Origin: Sphagnum magellanicum
Lineage: Eukaryota; Streptophyta; Sphagnopsida; Sphagnales; Sphagnaceae
Assembly: GCA_021904315.1 (NCBI GenBank)
Contig: CM038908.1
Coordinates: 26,804,501 to 26,868,500 of the forward strand
Length of the DNA stretch: 64,000 nucleotides
Reading direction: 5' to 3'
A program made the translations under genes and the position numbers. This document shows positions 12,954-27,156 of this stretch, one piece after another. Each line of letters opens with the position of its first letter. Positions within the stretch are counted from its first letter, which is position 1. Below the pieces are notes generated by a model that was given only the letters and a program-made list of their open reading frames with translations, ran no database searches and had not been told where the DNA came from.

Positions 12954-15900
12954 AGGAATCTTCTAATGTTTCATCATAAAATAATAATCCATCAATGACA
13001 CAGTTGGAAAGATAATATGGATCATTTTATGCTAATGATCAAAATGGTGTAGCAAAAAAATAAATTATTTTTTCATCTACAATTGACTAGAACTTAAGAA
13101 ACAAAATATTTATTACCTAATTGTGTTTGGAAAAATGAAGCGGCCAAATATATATATATATATATATATATATACTTTTTATTTGTTTTTTTCTTTATGA
13201 AAGCCTGCTGAGAAGAAGCCAGTTCATGAAGGAGGAAAGAAAATTTATTTCTTTGTGAGCTTTAAAACTCTCTTTGGGGTTCTCAAAAAAAGGAAAACGG
13301 ACTCTAAGACTTTTATGGGATTACATTTTGCAAATAATATTTACTTGAAACAAATTTAAGTGAAAAAAATTGAATAGTCGAATTTAAAATAATTCATGTG
13401 ACAATGGTGAGTTTTCACATTCATACATAATTATGTGTGAATATTTTGGTTTATAGCCAGAAATGCAAAAAACCATAAAAAATTTCCAAAATGAGTTTCA
13501 ATGGACAACCAAACATGTTTTTTACAAGATTATTTCCTACACATGTGACTGGCACTTAAAACTAGACATTTTGAACATAATTTTTTTGTCAAATGGTTAA
13601 AATATTGAATCTTTTGCTTTGTAGCCCTTTTCTTCAAAATTTCAAAACTTTGAAAATTTTGTATGATTTGGTTTTTCATTAGCTTCATCCAATGAACTTG
13701 TACTTTCATAAAAGGGGGCATGGTTTTGTTATACAAAAAGATTGAAATCAATTGTATGACTTTATGCATTCCTTTTAATTCCTTAAAAAAAAATGTAATT
13801 TAGACACTTGATATTATTAGTTTATAGGATTGAAAATGACATTTACATAATATCGAAGTTATTTGAAAATATTTTTATTAATTTAACAAGACATCATATT
13901 ATCTATTGGCACACAACAATCCACTACAACTATAACAATATAAAATAAACAAAAATCCAAAGTTCTTTTTGTAGTCCTTAAATACAAATCATTCCTTTTT
14001 GTACCCCAATTGTGAATACACCCATATATACTTTTGGGTTAAAGCACATTATGATGTATCATAACTAGCAACCACAAATTCCATTTTGGGAGCTTTTTTC
14101 AGTGTCTTTTAAACACAAAATAACTAGACAAAAACAAAAAAATCTTAAAATAATGTTAAAGTTGATTAACCTTTTTTCCATGTCCAAGTTAACAGTGCCT
14201 TACTTTCAACCTTTTCAAACACCTTTATAGAGTATTACTCATGAAAAACATCATTTTTGATATATGATGAAGTTTGAATAATTATGGACTTTTATTACAC
14301 ACAATAAGCAATTAGAGAGTCCATCACATACTTCAAATTTTCCAAACTTTTAAAACATAACTGTTGTAACCCTTGAGCCCATAACATGTTCCAAAATTGT
14401 GGGAAAAAAAATTAATTTTATTATTGGTAATGAGTCCATAACACAATTTTGTTATGGATTGTGACACAATAATTGCCTAGATTGAAAAAATTCATCTTTC
14501 ATTGAATACCAATGTTTTTGGTGTAATGCTTTCAAATTTAAAAGGAGAAAAAAAACAGTTTCACTTATTTAAGTTTTTTTTGTTGGAATTCTCAACTTGT
14601 ATATGGGTTTTATATTATAATATGCATCCAACACAAAAACAATTCTACTTTTCTAACATCCAAAAAAATCCATCGTAATTTGCTTTTACCTTGTTGAATC
14701 TATTTGGTTGTAAAGAATGGCATATAAGTTGTGGTGCCTTTAAGGATGGTGTTCCCATCAAAGAAATTGTTTGTGGAATAAGTTTTGTGTTCATTGCACT
14801 AAAAGCTTTGATTACATATGTGTAACTTACATTTGCCACATGTTTGTTTTCCATGTGTGCACCTTTGATCTTTAGATGTTTGTAAAAGCACATGACATGT
14901 TTGATGTGAATTTTTTGTTAAGCAATTAGGAGCTTAACATCATGTGATTGACAAAAAACCAATGAGCAATTGAAACTAGTAGTGCAATTGCAATTCCAAA
15001 ATTATGACAACTCCTAATTGATGAATTTGCTTTAATTCATAAAATTCTTATTTATGTGAAGGATAAAAGGTCCAATTTGCAAACTTGTGCAAGTGACTTG
15101 AACTCAATGGTTCATTTAATAACTTGGCCATGTTGGAGCAATTTCATGTGTCCTATTTTGGACATGCATTATCCAAGGTTTGCCAATATGCTATTATAAA
15201 TGACAAAGTAGCTTGTGAATTGAACTATGCATCTATAAAGGTTCAACAAAGGTTATGAAACACATGAAATTCATTTGTAAAAAAGAATGGCTATCACAAA
15301 TCTTAGATGACAATCATTTTTTTTACAAATGAATTTCACACTTCATAATCTCTATTCAAGCACATGGGAGTGAAAGCGTGGTAAAGTATACAACTAAAAA
15401 TACTTGCTAGTCTACTTGTTAAGTGAACAAAAAGTAGGACCAAAACCCATCACAAAATTGTTATACATTTAATCTTTTTAGTTGAATGATAAATAATGAG
15501 ATACTTCTTCATTATTACACATTAAATTTTAAATTTTACATTAAAATAGGTTTCAAATAGACTTTTCTAAATGCAAGTAACTTTTAAAAAGCTACCTTTT
15601 GCAGTTTAAGATTTGATTCAAGTATGTGACAAATATATTTTACCAAAAAGAAAGTAGATTTGTTTTTTGGTGATGCCCTTGAATATATATACAACAATCT
15701 TTATACTATAACTTCATACATGTATATTTCATTAAATTTTCTAATGAAAAAAATAGGTTTGAACACCATATTGACTAGTCAATTTCAACGTACTTATTCC
15801 ATACTTTTATTATTCTAAAGTTTTTGAAATTTTGTAGTTGATTTACAATAAACCCAATTGAGGGCTCAATAGTTTCAAAACATAATTTAAGTAAACTTTG

Positions 15901-16020
15901 AATCTACTTTCTTATGTTTTTGTGAAAAACTACCTCTCTTTAAACTTGATATTTTTTCATCAACTTTTTTTGTATATTTTACCATGCTTTCACACATGGG
16001 GGAAATATGTGTACAACTAA
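12954..16020. other. AT-rich intergenic DNA
   Basis: No supported gene. An (AT)n microsatellite lies at 13,148-13,174. A minus-strand frame at 14,645-14,893 has a somewhat protein-like second half (blocks such as GTPSLKAPQLICHSLQPNRF and KANYDGFFWMLE), possibly mobile-element debris, but I cannot name it. I could not tell whether mitochondrial sequence extends upstream of the ccmC start. Confidence 0.45.
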
Positions 16021-16265
16021 CCATCACTTACTTATTTTAGATTGTCACAACTTTCATGTTATGATAAACATTGTGCAAAATACAAAGGGGGTGGGAGTTA
16101 GACTTGATTACTTTGCCATCACACATAAGCCATGTATTACCTCTTGATGTTGTGTGCTTGAAACCACTCAAAACTATGTTTAGAGCTCATAGGAATGTGT
16201 TGACATTGGTTATTGAAGGGAAAGGTCATAAAATGAAAGGTATGGCATTTGATGGGTGTCATTAG
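16020..16265 (+). pseudogene. DDE_1-type (pogo/Tc1-mariner superfamily) transposase fragment
   Basis: The frame from 16,071 contains LDLITLPSHISHVLPLDVV, then CLKPLKTMFRAHRNV and GKGHKMKG. In DDE_1 transposases the block LITLPSHTSHxLQPLDV followed by FxPxK lies after the second catalytic Asp region. Just upstream (16,032-16,070), in another frame, LDCHNFHVMINIV resembles the preceding LDGHxSHxT block, so a frameshift separates the two. No intact catalytic core, N-terminal helix-turn-helix or inverted repeats could be found, and the frame stops at 16,265. It is a dead fragment of a cut-and-paste transposase. Confidence 0.65.
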
Positions 16266-19110
16266 TTCTAAAGTAACATTAATTCCATTAATGGATGGTT
16301 GCAAGAGTGAGTGGACCAAAGTTTGACAAAAAATTCTCACTTTTTAAATCCAAAACAATGACTTTTCTTGTGGATTAAAATTGATTATAAGCATTTTCCA
16401 TTGATCTTTTGATCTTTTTTTTCATTTGATTTAGAGCCCAATTGGAGGTCATTTTCCCTAATATGTGCAAAGAAGAGTAGCCCAAAAACCTCATTTAAAA
16501 AATATTCTATGGACTCTTGTCAAACCTATTTTTTAATTTTGTTCAAAAGTCCATAAATAAAATCTTACAAATGTCATCATGCAAAATCTTTCAAACTTAA
16601 TTTTTTTTCATATGTTATTTAATTAGAGTCAAGTCCTAATAAACATGTCATAAGTCATTGAATTATTTCAAAATCCATATAAAAAATTGTTGTTAAGATT
16701 ATAGTTTATAATGTTCAAACTTGAAAGTCCATATCTCTCATGTTTTTCCTGATTATACAAATTTAAAAAATGCAACAAAAACATATTCAATTTGGTATCC
16801 TCAAATGAAGTCTTTATATACAAATTTTTAAATTTATCTATTGAAGATGGTCATTTTAATGACAACCATTCTACAAAATTTGCACCCATTGAGAACATTT
16901 GCAAGGACTTGAAAAGTACTAAATTCTGAACATTTGATTCAGTTGCTATGGCATGTGAAATGCAACCTAGTGAGCAATTCATGGAGACAAAAACACTTGA
17001 TCTAAATTTTTAAGTTGCAGATTGCAAGTGGAAGAGGTATGGGGTGAATGCACTAGTCATATTTAGCCTAATGTTTGCCACTACTATGTTGAGCTTAAAA
17101 GGTCGTGTGCTACATTGTTGCAAGAAGATAATATTATGGTCCTAACAACAAACCAAAAAGCTCACACACTTTGCAAGAGGGCCAAATTGACACACAAACA
17201 ACTACCATTTGTGACACCAATGGGCCTTGGCAATCACATAAATCACTTTTTGATTTTGCTCAAGGCCACATCTAGATCCATTTGTTGAGTTTCAATGAAA
17301 GAACCACTCATAGATTATTTGAAAAACATTCTAATGACATCTAACCATTACATATTATGTGCTCATTGGTGCAAGATCTCACTGACTATTCGAGGTTTAA
17401 AAGTTAATCAAATTACATGTAGCATTAGCTTATTTGAGGCAACAACTAAGTCTAGCACACTTTGAGCAATGGGATGCAGATTTTGAGCGATGGTATGGCC
17501 ACTCATTGGACAATTTTTGTTCCGTCCACATTATTGCATTCAAGTATGTGCTCCTCATGAGTGCAAGAGAAGTTGGGGGCCATTTCAGGAGTTTGAGTAT
17601 GAGTTAACATAGGAGAGCCTAGAGGTTGAAAGTAACAACCCATGTCATCATACATGGGCCCCTAATTGTCCATTATGGCAATTCCACTTTTGTTTGGGTG
17701 CACTTTCATTTGGCAATGAATTTCTTTTGATCCCAAGGCCACTTTCATTTCTATGCTCTTGATCCAAACTGTCCATTTAAGGTTTGGCTACCTTAGTTAT
17801 GCTATGAAATCATAAAATTGGATAGACCAGGAAAAGGAGAGGAGAAATGAAAGGTCTTATTAAATTTCAGCACTAATCAGATGCTAACCCTAGTCCTGCT
17901 ACCAAACCCTAAAATTTGGATACCCCAAACTTCAGAGGCTAATGGCCAACCATACCGACATGACAGAAGGCAGACGTTGGGCTACTCGCCTACCCAATCC
18001 TAAACATGGCTCACATTGCTCCAAACTTGCATCACCCATGTGGTGGAAGATTGGTGAGCTTACAACCATGGCACCCAAATTCTCCTTTCTTTTTAAGGAC
18101 GTTGCTCCTCCTCACGTGCTTTGTTTGTTCTTTGCCGTCCCATGTGCCCCATTGAATTTTATAAAAGCATCATTGTTGGTAGGACCACTACAGAACCCAT
18201 TTTTTAAAAAAAAGATCCACAAACGCCTTCACCCACCCACTCACAGATGATTTGTTGGGTGTGTGTTTAGTGTTTTCTGTTTTTGGTTTGAGTTGGAGAG
18301 AGGTTTGAGTTGCTGGCTAATCACCTAGACTGCATGCATATTGATCCAAATCCTTGTGATCACTTTTCCTCTGAGATCCTTGCCTCTTCTGCTCTGCATG
18401 AGCTCATTCTTTGCATCAAAAATCATTCTCCTTAAGCAAGTTACTTCTGCTGTTGATGAGTTTGCAATGTGCCAGTGACAAATGTCAAAGTTTTTCATAT
18501 GTGTATATTGCACCCATTCTCCAATTTACAATCCATAACTTACTGACCCAACTTGTGTTGTGTTCATCTCTTTCTCAACACCTGGTGCAATTCTAGAACT
18601 CATGATCTAAATAGCCTATTGTGATCTGTAATATAGTAGCCCACTACCAAAACGTCATGCAATATTCCATTCCGAACCTTTAGAGAAGTTTCACATATCC
18701 TGCTTACATGTGTTCTGCATGTGAAATTATTCTCCTTGGGCACAGATCTCACACAACCTTTGGAGGGGTAATCATGTGCAATTATCTCCAGGGGGAGGGG
18801 GTCCATCAGAGAGTATGGTTTAGGATTATGGCTTCGACAAAGAGAGCACTTGGACACCAGAACTGATGTTGTCCCAGTATTTAAGAGTATCTGTTGAATT
18901 GGCTTGTGATCACACTACTGTTGGTTTATGTGGTTGTTGTGAGGTAAAAGAGGCGTGCTTGAATGTTGTCCCTGCACAATTTTACAAATTATTGAAGAGA
19001 GTGAGCAACATTTGAAGATGGAATTTGTCTCCATGAGAGCAAATATTTGATTTTTTAATTTTATATTAACCATGATTATCAACTTTGATACCCGACTTGA
19101 TACCCAATTG
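16266..19110. other. intergenic DNA, no recognised gene
   Basis: AT-rich to 16,950; then a moderately less AT-rich stretch (about 17,000-18,860) with several short open frames on both strands, the longest 102 codons at 17,942-18,250, none with a family motif. The region after 16,265 could hold further decayed DDE_1 sequence but I could not follow it. Confidence 0.4.
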
Positions 19111-19117
19111 GGGTTTT

Positions 19118-19144
19118 GGGGGGGGGGGGGGGGGGGGGGGGGGG
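19118..19144 (+). repeat. poly-G run of 27
   Basis: Twenty-seven consecutive G residues flanked by GGGGTTTT upstream and TTTGGG downstream. This is striking in an AT-rich genome. It could form a G-quadruplex on the plus strand and is a likely place for polymerase slippage or consensus error. Confidence 0.9.
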
Positions 19145-20852
19145 TTTGGGTGAAATGTCTAATACCCACCCCACTCTGGAGGAAAAAAGCCTATGTTTTG
19201 TAAGATTTTCCAGCAATGGAATATTAAACTGGTCATCCAAAGTTGTCACATTGTCTACCTTTGAAAGGACCCATGAAACCTACCTCCAAATTGGCAATAC
19301 TATATGGTGAAGAGAAAATTTTCACATGTGGATGGATGGTAAATCAAGTCTTCCACATCAACTTTTCTATTTTCTTTAAATTTATGAAATCGTGGGAATA
19401 CATAAACATGGTTCATGAACAACTTGGATTTAAATGTTTTTTTGCTATTCAAACTCCAAATTTTTGAAAGAATTGCACAATTAGTTCTTTCTAAGTTTCA
19501 TTTATCATATTGAATATACCAATGACACGACTCATCTTTGACACTAAATAATCCTCAATAAGGGCTTGTCAAAAATAAATCTTGACCCAAAATTGCAAAA
19601 TTTTCACAAAATTATACCCAAGACTTTCCTCTTAAAAAAAATGACAATCCAAACCATTGGGATATTTCTATGACTTAATTTTAAAGTAGTAACCTTAATA
19701 TATAATTTTCTTAGGTATGGTCAAAATTATGGTATATTTAAATTAGGTCTGCCAAATATACAATACTAACATTGGGCATTCTATGGAAAGGAGGGAATGA
19801 TTTTTTGTAAGGAGAAATTATTAAGGTAACTTTAATTTTGTAAGAGTATATTGATAAGCACAATGTGAAAAAAATACGACAAGGCAAAAAGAAGCTGTCA
19901 TTAATGAAATCAAGATTTGGAACTAGGGCAATGCGATCCTAGTCATAAGAGTCAAAAGAAAAGGGTATCAATTTTTACTGAAGAGTGCAAACAATTATAA
20001 TTTTTTTAATGTATTGTTATTTGAAAATCAAAATAATCATGGCAAGTTGTGTTACATGACTCATATGAATGTTACGAAGTTGAAATCTAAAATTCATTCA
20101 ATTCAATTTTAAGGTTTAGGCTTGAGTTAAAGATTTTGAAAAGTCTACAATTGTTATGTCAATAATGTCCATTTTGTCAAGTATCTCTTATTTTCTTAAT
20201 AATAATTTGGTGATAGGAAATTATATCACACTAAAAAAAACACTAAATGTTACACACATTTGCAATTTGAAAATATTTAAAATATTTTTAATTTTAATAT
20301 TAAGAATTAAAAAAATCATTTAGCACATGTAAATTAGGGTTTCTTTTTTCAAAAATTTGGTGTAACAAATTTGGCAAGATTTTCCCAAAATTCAACAAAA
20401 TCAATGAAATTTCAAAAATCTCATTTTTTTTTTCAAACACTAATAAGTGATGCCAATGGGGTGTTTCATGTAAATGATTTGGAAATCATAATTATAATTC
20501 ACTATAGAAGAAAATGAGCCATGAATAATGAACATATTTTGATAAGTTGATAATTTTTATATAAGCAAGGAAATAGGGCTAGTTTTTACAGTATCACAAA
20601 ATAATGAAATAGTATGTTGGGGACATAGTGTGATTCACATTAATTAGATCATGGATTTGCTCATTTATTTATTTATTTATTTATTTAAAAAAAAGCCATA
20701 TTCATTTGGCCCATCAGCAATATTTTGGGAACATTGAGCACTATCCAATGGAAGCACCTCTTTGGACCCCAAGATGCAAAATAGATACAAATGTGTTCCT
20801 AAATAACCTACCTTTTCAGTTTCTATACATGAGAGTTGAACTTTTTGGGCAA
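19145..20852. other. AT-rich intergenic DNA
   Basis: No recognised gene. It holds an (ATTT)n microsatellite at about 20,663-20,687 and many A/T tracts. Confidence 0.5.
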
Positions 20853-21117
20853 ACCATGTGGGATAAATTTGAGCTGCTATTGGGAATGCCCTAGGGAATA
20901 ACTTGGGAACTTGGGGAACCTCAAGAGAACATGATGAGAACATGATGAGAACACATTGGGAACAAGGAAGGAAAACTTTAAAATAATTGCCCCCACCTCA
21001 CCCCCAAAAGGAAAAAACAGGGCCCATCACAAGGGCATGCTGAGCCTTCCCATTGGCTGCATGAAATTTCTATTTTCAAAACTGTTTGTCACCATTTTTG
21101 GCCTGAGCTAAGGGCAG
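20853..21117. repeat. dispersed repeat, copy B (pairs with 7,583-7,795)
   Basis: Same ordered blocks as the 7,583 copy, with extra sequence in the middle: a local repetition of gagaacatgat at 20,928-20,952. It continues past the shared end (GGCCTGAGCTAA) directly into ggcaggggc, without the inverted-repeat element found at 7,796. Confidence 0.6.
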
Positions 21118-24100
21118 GGGCAGAAATTTGAGGACATAATGAGATATATATTGGACCAATGCCCAACAAATTTAGTAAGAAGTTGCAAAAATATTCATTC
21201 GAAACCTTTTTTTTAATTTATGAAAAAGTTATTTTGGGGCCAAAAAAAACCCATGTAAAATCATGAAAAAAATATTTTTGGGCAAAAGAACATGCTACTG
21301 GGTGGGGGGCAGGGAGGGACTAAACCAAATTGAAGAATCTTACTTAAATATATCAAAATCTTAGTCTAACATGAACAAGATATATCATTTTATTCTTTCT
21401 TGGCCCCATTGAATTCATTCATCACATTGTTCATAGATGTACTTAATATTTCTTGATTGAAAGGCTGGACTCAACAAAACACTCATCATTTTTGTTTTTA
21501 TGAGATTCTTATTCCCAAAATTTGAAATTATCAATTTTTTTGCATGTTGCAAATAAATTCTTCAGTGCAATAAAGATCATAAGCCACAATGCATTGTACT
21601 ATTAGACCTAGAGTATATGAAAGTTTTACATTCTCTTAAATTAATCATCTATTTATGAAGGAATGTAGTTTGCTTGTTTTGTTTGTCACATTTAGATCTC
21701 TCAAATCATGACACCTCTTGTCACACTCTTGGTATTGTTGGAAAGACCTCAATGTGTAGGGTGCATTGAGTTGGTTTCATAATGTTTAGACCTATGGTGC
21801 AAAAGTTATTGAGTATTGAACAAAATTTGAATTGAAAATTTATTTAAATCAAAATGCAAAAATTATAGGGGAATTTGACTGCATTCTTAGTATTTTGGAA
21901 AGTCCTTAGTGAGTAGGATTTAATGAAAATGATTTCTTTTTTAAAAAACCTATGCTGTAGGAGATATTGAAATTTGAATAATTTTTGTCACTGAAAATTC
22001 AATTAAATCACACAAAATGATTTTTGAAGGAAAAGTTAGTTGAGTAACAAGTTCACACTTGAGCCAATGGTACACACTAAACTAGTATTTTGCAACAAAT
22101 AGAGCAAATTCAATCACTAGTGGGTTTATTGAATTGTTCTTCAATGACTTTGACATCAACAAACCATCATGGTGGTTGTTCTTCAAAGTCAATTGATCAC
22201 AATGATGACTTTTAGCACTATCCCTTTTCTTAAATAAAGATACACTAAACCTTGTGAAATTCACAATCTATTTTGCATGGTGCATTTGCATAGTTCTTTG
22301 TGTATTGAAAGATTGTATGGAATATCAACAATCACAAACTATTAGAATAGGAATCATCTTACCATTTCAATTTGTCTTCAAGACCCCCTCTTCTATGATT
22401 ATATTCACAATTGACTTGCATGTGTATAAATCAAATCCTTGACCAAAGCACCACACCTTCAACTAACTATAAATAATGTCAAATTTCATAATCACAACAT
22501 GTTCAGTTCAAATATATCACAAATGATCAAAACTTTAAAATGTCTTGTTCTCACACATACATTATTCAAATAAAATAATCGAACATTCCCTTTAAAAGGG
22601 TTTTCTATTATGTATGCATTAAGACTTGGAATTTTGAAATATACATTATATTATATTATATTATATTTCATCTTGACGTGGGCCATAAATTCAAGTGTAA
22701 TGTCTTTGTTGTTTTTTTGGAGATGGGGATTTTTGCTCCACATACCTTCAGATTCTGAAGGTTGAATATATGTGGAAGCAAGACCAAAGCATAACAAAAA
22801 TCGGTAGAAGAATAAAGATAGGATGAGACAAAGCACAAGACTTACTAGACAAAATGTGATGACGATGATGCGCGAATACAATGATTGTACACCCTTGGGC
22901 TACCACCCTCAAATTAGGGGAGGCCTTTGGGAGCAAGCCTTTGCCTGTACAGAAAGTTTCATAGAAATTCTTGAGTTTTCAACAAATTTAGCAGAGTTCT
23001 AACTTTTACACAATTGTGCTTTTTTTTTTTAATAAGCGAAACCTCCTCGATGACAAAGAAAGTATAAAAAAGCTTTGGCTTTCAGATCATGGGAGCAAGG
23101 CTAGGTGCTGGTAATTCTGGTAATGTTGCGGGTGTGGCAATCAATTGCATTCAGAATAAAGCCATGCATTATTTTAAGATTACTGGGCTGATCCATGCCA
23201 GCTCAAAACTGACTAATCTTATCCATGAAGTGAGTGATTTTAGGAAGATCAAATTCCCTGGTGGAAAGAACATGCAAGCATCATGAGTCCATGTGCAAAG
23301 TAACGGCAATTTCAGCTTCTATAAAAGAAAAAGAGTTTTGAGGAATCACATCTTGCTGAAGATCAAAATGATATTGGGCGCATTGGAAATCTTTTTATTA
23401 TTTTCACATGGCCCAGTAAACAATTGTGCAGTTTTAAAATATTGAGTAAACTAGGCAATTGTATCTGGCTTGATCACTTTGATCTTTTGTGCGTTGTTTA
23501 ATCTTGAACAGTGTACACTATGGTCAGCAAACCATTTGTCAAGCTTTTAACTTAGATAACGTGATGAAACCCCGGTAAACTTGATTAAACAAAGCACCCA
23601 GCAAAGGGGGAGAAGGAGGAACAAAGAGAGAGGATCCAAGTCTGAGCCAGAGAAGCAAAACCCAAAGTGGATCGCTAAGGGACAAAGGAACAAATCATGT
23701 TCCAAAGCCCCCACCCATCACAGGAAGCACAGTCAAAAAAGAAAGGGATGAAAAACTTGAAAAAGCTATAAGCTTAGAAGAACCCTAACCTGCAACGATG
23801 ACACATCTCACAATAGAAGTGACTTGAGCTCTCTGCATAGCTAACACTTTGTCACTCACTCAAATGGTTATAATCAATTGAGATATACAACTTGCAGGAA
23901 AGAAAAATCTTCCCAAAGTTGTTTGAGAAATTGAACATGAATAATCAATTTCAAAACATCTCGCAACTTTTAAAACATAATGTTTACAATTTGTCTTAAC
24001 TTAGTGTTGCTCTAGCATTAGTTTAGGCAACAAGATCTATTGTGGTTGATACAAGTTATGTACTACTATCCTAAAAAGACTTCCCAAAAAATCATTTTGA

Positions 24101-25726
24101 TTATAATACAAGAATATGTTACAATTTAGATAATTAATAATAGTTCAGATCGAATTTAGAAGGATTGGAATTTGGATATTTTAATAGCAAGCCTCTAATA
24201 ATTATTCCATATTACAATTTACAATATTTGGAGTTAATGCATAATAGTGCGTATATGTATGTAAATAAAAAGAAGGAAAAAATTAGACATTAAGTCCAAA
24301 AAAATTGTACTTGGTTAGAATAAATACTTAAAGCTTTCCGATTTAAATCAAGCAAGATCTATGTGTTTATTCAAGTGACCAGAAATGTCCACTGTCCATT
24401 CTAGACCGAAATTGGTCTGCACTTTTATTTATTTATTTAGTTATTGGCAATCAAAATTGATCTCCACCATCCAACAATGATGAAAGAGATTTGCACCATT
24501 GGATTTTCTTTTTTCTTTTTTGAAAATGATCCATGTTGTCCATGGGCAATTTTGTTTTTATCTGAACCATTAGTTCAACATACCAATGATCTCTCCTGGT
24601 CACTTATATAGATTTTATATTGGACCGGGGTGGACAAATATAGGTGCTCTAACATGGTAACATATTTTGCATGGGCTTTCAATGGACTTGCATTCCGGTA
24701 AAACATTTTGATTAGTATGTGCTTTTTCCAAATACCATACCTACAATTGATGTTCAGCAAAAAATAATTTGCAAAAGTTCTAGCTGAATTTTATTTTATT
24801 TTTTAAAAAATTGCTATTTGTTGAAATTGTTGAAATTCTGAAAAATTAAATTTGAAACTGTCAAAAAAAATTCTAAAATAAATAAATATTTGGTACAAAG
24901 AAGTGCCAAACATCTGTCAAAGGTACAATACACATAACCCTAGCTAAATGTGAAATTGGGGTTTTGTGCTTCATGTGGACTGATGCTAGTTGTTCAACCT
25001 TCTCCTTCTATGGAAAACAATTTTGTCCTTCATAATTGTTGTTTGGTAAACATGGGTTTTTCTTTTCAAGTCTCTTAAGCCTCATTCTTTTAGCTATTAT
25101 ATTTGCAAGAATAATAATGGACCTTCGTTCCATAATGAGTTGACAGGAGAATTAATAGCTGGAATGTGTCTATGACATCTATAAAATAGTGCCCATGTAA
25201 CTTTGGGAAAAACACTTTATGTTAAACTTTAACACTACATGTATCAAAGAGGATATTGTTTGGGGTATTCTGGGAGGGAATAATAGTTTTTTACCACCTT
25301 ATTACTAGATCTGATTTTCTTAATATCCGTATATGTTTAAGTCACCTTAAATTTAATTAAAATTTTATGTTTGTATTGAATTTTAGTATCGTATATTTGT
25401 TTAAATTATTTATTTTAGTTAAAATCATAAGGAGTGATAAGAGATTCATAGTCTATTCACACATGCTCATATGTACAAATCAAACCATCATTGAGCATAA
25501 AAAATAAATCGTAAGACAATTTATCAACAAGTTCTTGGAAATGAATCTAAACAACATTCACTAACTCATGTTGGAAACTTCCATGGTAGCCCCTTCATTG
25601 CATTACTTTCCTCGTTTTTTTTCTTGTTCTTCCTTGAGGCTTTGTTGGCTTTTATATGGAAGAGAAAGACAATGAGACATTGTAATTTTCCATTGAAATG
25701 TTTCTCCATCCTCTCCAACAAAATTA
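21118..25726. other. intergenic DNA with scattered coding-like debris
   Basis: No supported gene. A (TTATA)n tract lies near 22,645-22,668. From about 22,870 the base composition becomes less AT-rich. A 65-codon plus-strand frame at 23,089-23,286 starts just after a TTTCAG acceptor-like site, and a lysine/arginine-rich purine stretch lies at 23,590-23,780. Neither matches a family I recognise. From 23,900 the sequence is AT-rich again. Confidence 0.4.
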
Positions 25727-27156
25727 TTGTTTGAAGCATGTGAACATTCAGATTTTGTAAACCTTGTCCTCACCTCTGGAGGCTGGGATATGTTTTTGTT
25801 GCCTCTTCATTTGCTTTCAAGAATGGAGACAGTTGTTGGTGTGTGTCCAATCAGACCATTGCTTGAAAATTCATCCCGCCTCCCTATGTTATCCCTAGCA
25901 TCTTGCAACTCTTCCAGAAGCTGTAACAACCTTAGCACAACCAGAAAAATTTACCTGCTAGCATCAAATTCTATTTTCTCCTTTGGCATTTGCAATTATG
26001 GTGAACTTCATTGTGATTCAATGTTGGAGCTAAACATTCTGGCTCCACATCTCACTACACTTGTGTGATCATGGTTGTCCCGACCATTTTGATCCATCTT
26101 ACTATGAACCATTCTATAAGAATTGTATAACATTGACGTCAGTTGATACATCTTGTCCTACTTCCAGAGAAGGTGCTGAATTTGGGTGGTATCCTTCAAT
26201 AATGGGCAATCCTCACATCGGGTGCAAGTTGGTTTCAATTATTGCTGTTTAATTCTGAATTTGGATCTCTCTCACACATTTGGAGCACATATTAATTGCT
26301 TGCCACACAATTGTAGATCAGTCACCATGGATGATGATGCATAGCCAGCGGCAATGCAGTTCTGATAGATGGGTCCATTTTGTGGTTGTGGTATAGACCA
26401 TTGAACAAAGCTATGTTCCAATACAATTGCTGATTGATGTTTCCAAAATCTGATATTTTGCATATATATACAAACAATTTTGAACTTTGAATCCCACAAT
26501 TGGTGGTGCTTCAGCTAGAAGGTAGAATTGTCAGATTTCAACACATCTGACAGAACCACATGCACCTAGAGTTGGGATTTGAAATGAACTGGGAATGTAG
26601 AAGGAATTATAGGGACTGAGGAAATCTCTATGCTGTCTTAGACAAGGCCTTCTATGCAGCAAACTGGACATGCACTAGCCTTGGTTCCTTGCTTCCTGGA
26701 GATCTATTTTGTGTGACTGATCTCTCAACTGTGGCTGTAGGTCTGTGTGATTCAACTTGCCTGTTAGCTGAGGCCTTCAATACTGTCCCATGTCTTCACA
26801 CCCAGCCAGGCTCTTTGATGTTGGGACCAAATTTTGCATTTTGCTGAGGAGGTGTCTGTGCATGACTCTGAAAAGGGCCACTTACAAAAACAAGAAGTCC
26901 TATGTTTTTAAGGTTCTGTGTCTCCTATGACTTGCATCTTGAGGAAATTGATCATGGAATTGAATCATCTGTTGAGGAACACTCCATCCACAGCAGTCTA
27001 AAGATGTTCAGTGATTGGAAAAATTATTGCAGGTCAATTTGGATTGGATTGATTCCCTTTGAGTGTAAGGTTTCAGCAGCTGAAAAAATTGTTCCTGTAT
27101 TCATGAGTTCATGCATTAAAATCCTTGACATAAACCCTAAACCCTTGCATATATAA
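25727..27156 (+). pseudogene. decayed plant gene, possibly F-box/LRR type
   Basis: A series of coding-like plus-strand pieces. The frame 25,727-26,068 ends with a hydrophobic pattern, LELNILAPHLTTL, resembling the L-x-I-x-A-P-x-L-x-x-L repeat common in plant F-box/LRR proteins. It continues after a one-base frame change into CDHGCPDHFDPSYY (frame from 26,061). Two further open pieces lie at about 26,620-26,850 and 26,902-27,156. Codon composition is more balanced than in the flanks. Frames are broken by stops, and no F-box itself is visible. It could also be unrecognised exons of a real gene. The family call rests mainly on one motif. Confidence 0.28.

Noticed and set aside
14645..14893. Minus-strand ORF resembling transposase sequence
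   Set aside because: Protein-like in parts (GTPSLKAPQLICHSL) but no family motif I can name; it lies on the strand opposite to the nearby DDE_1 fragment.
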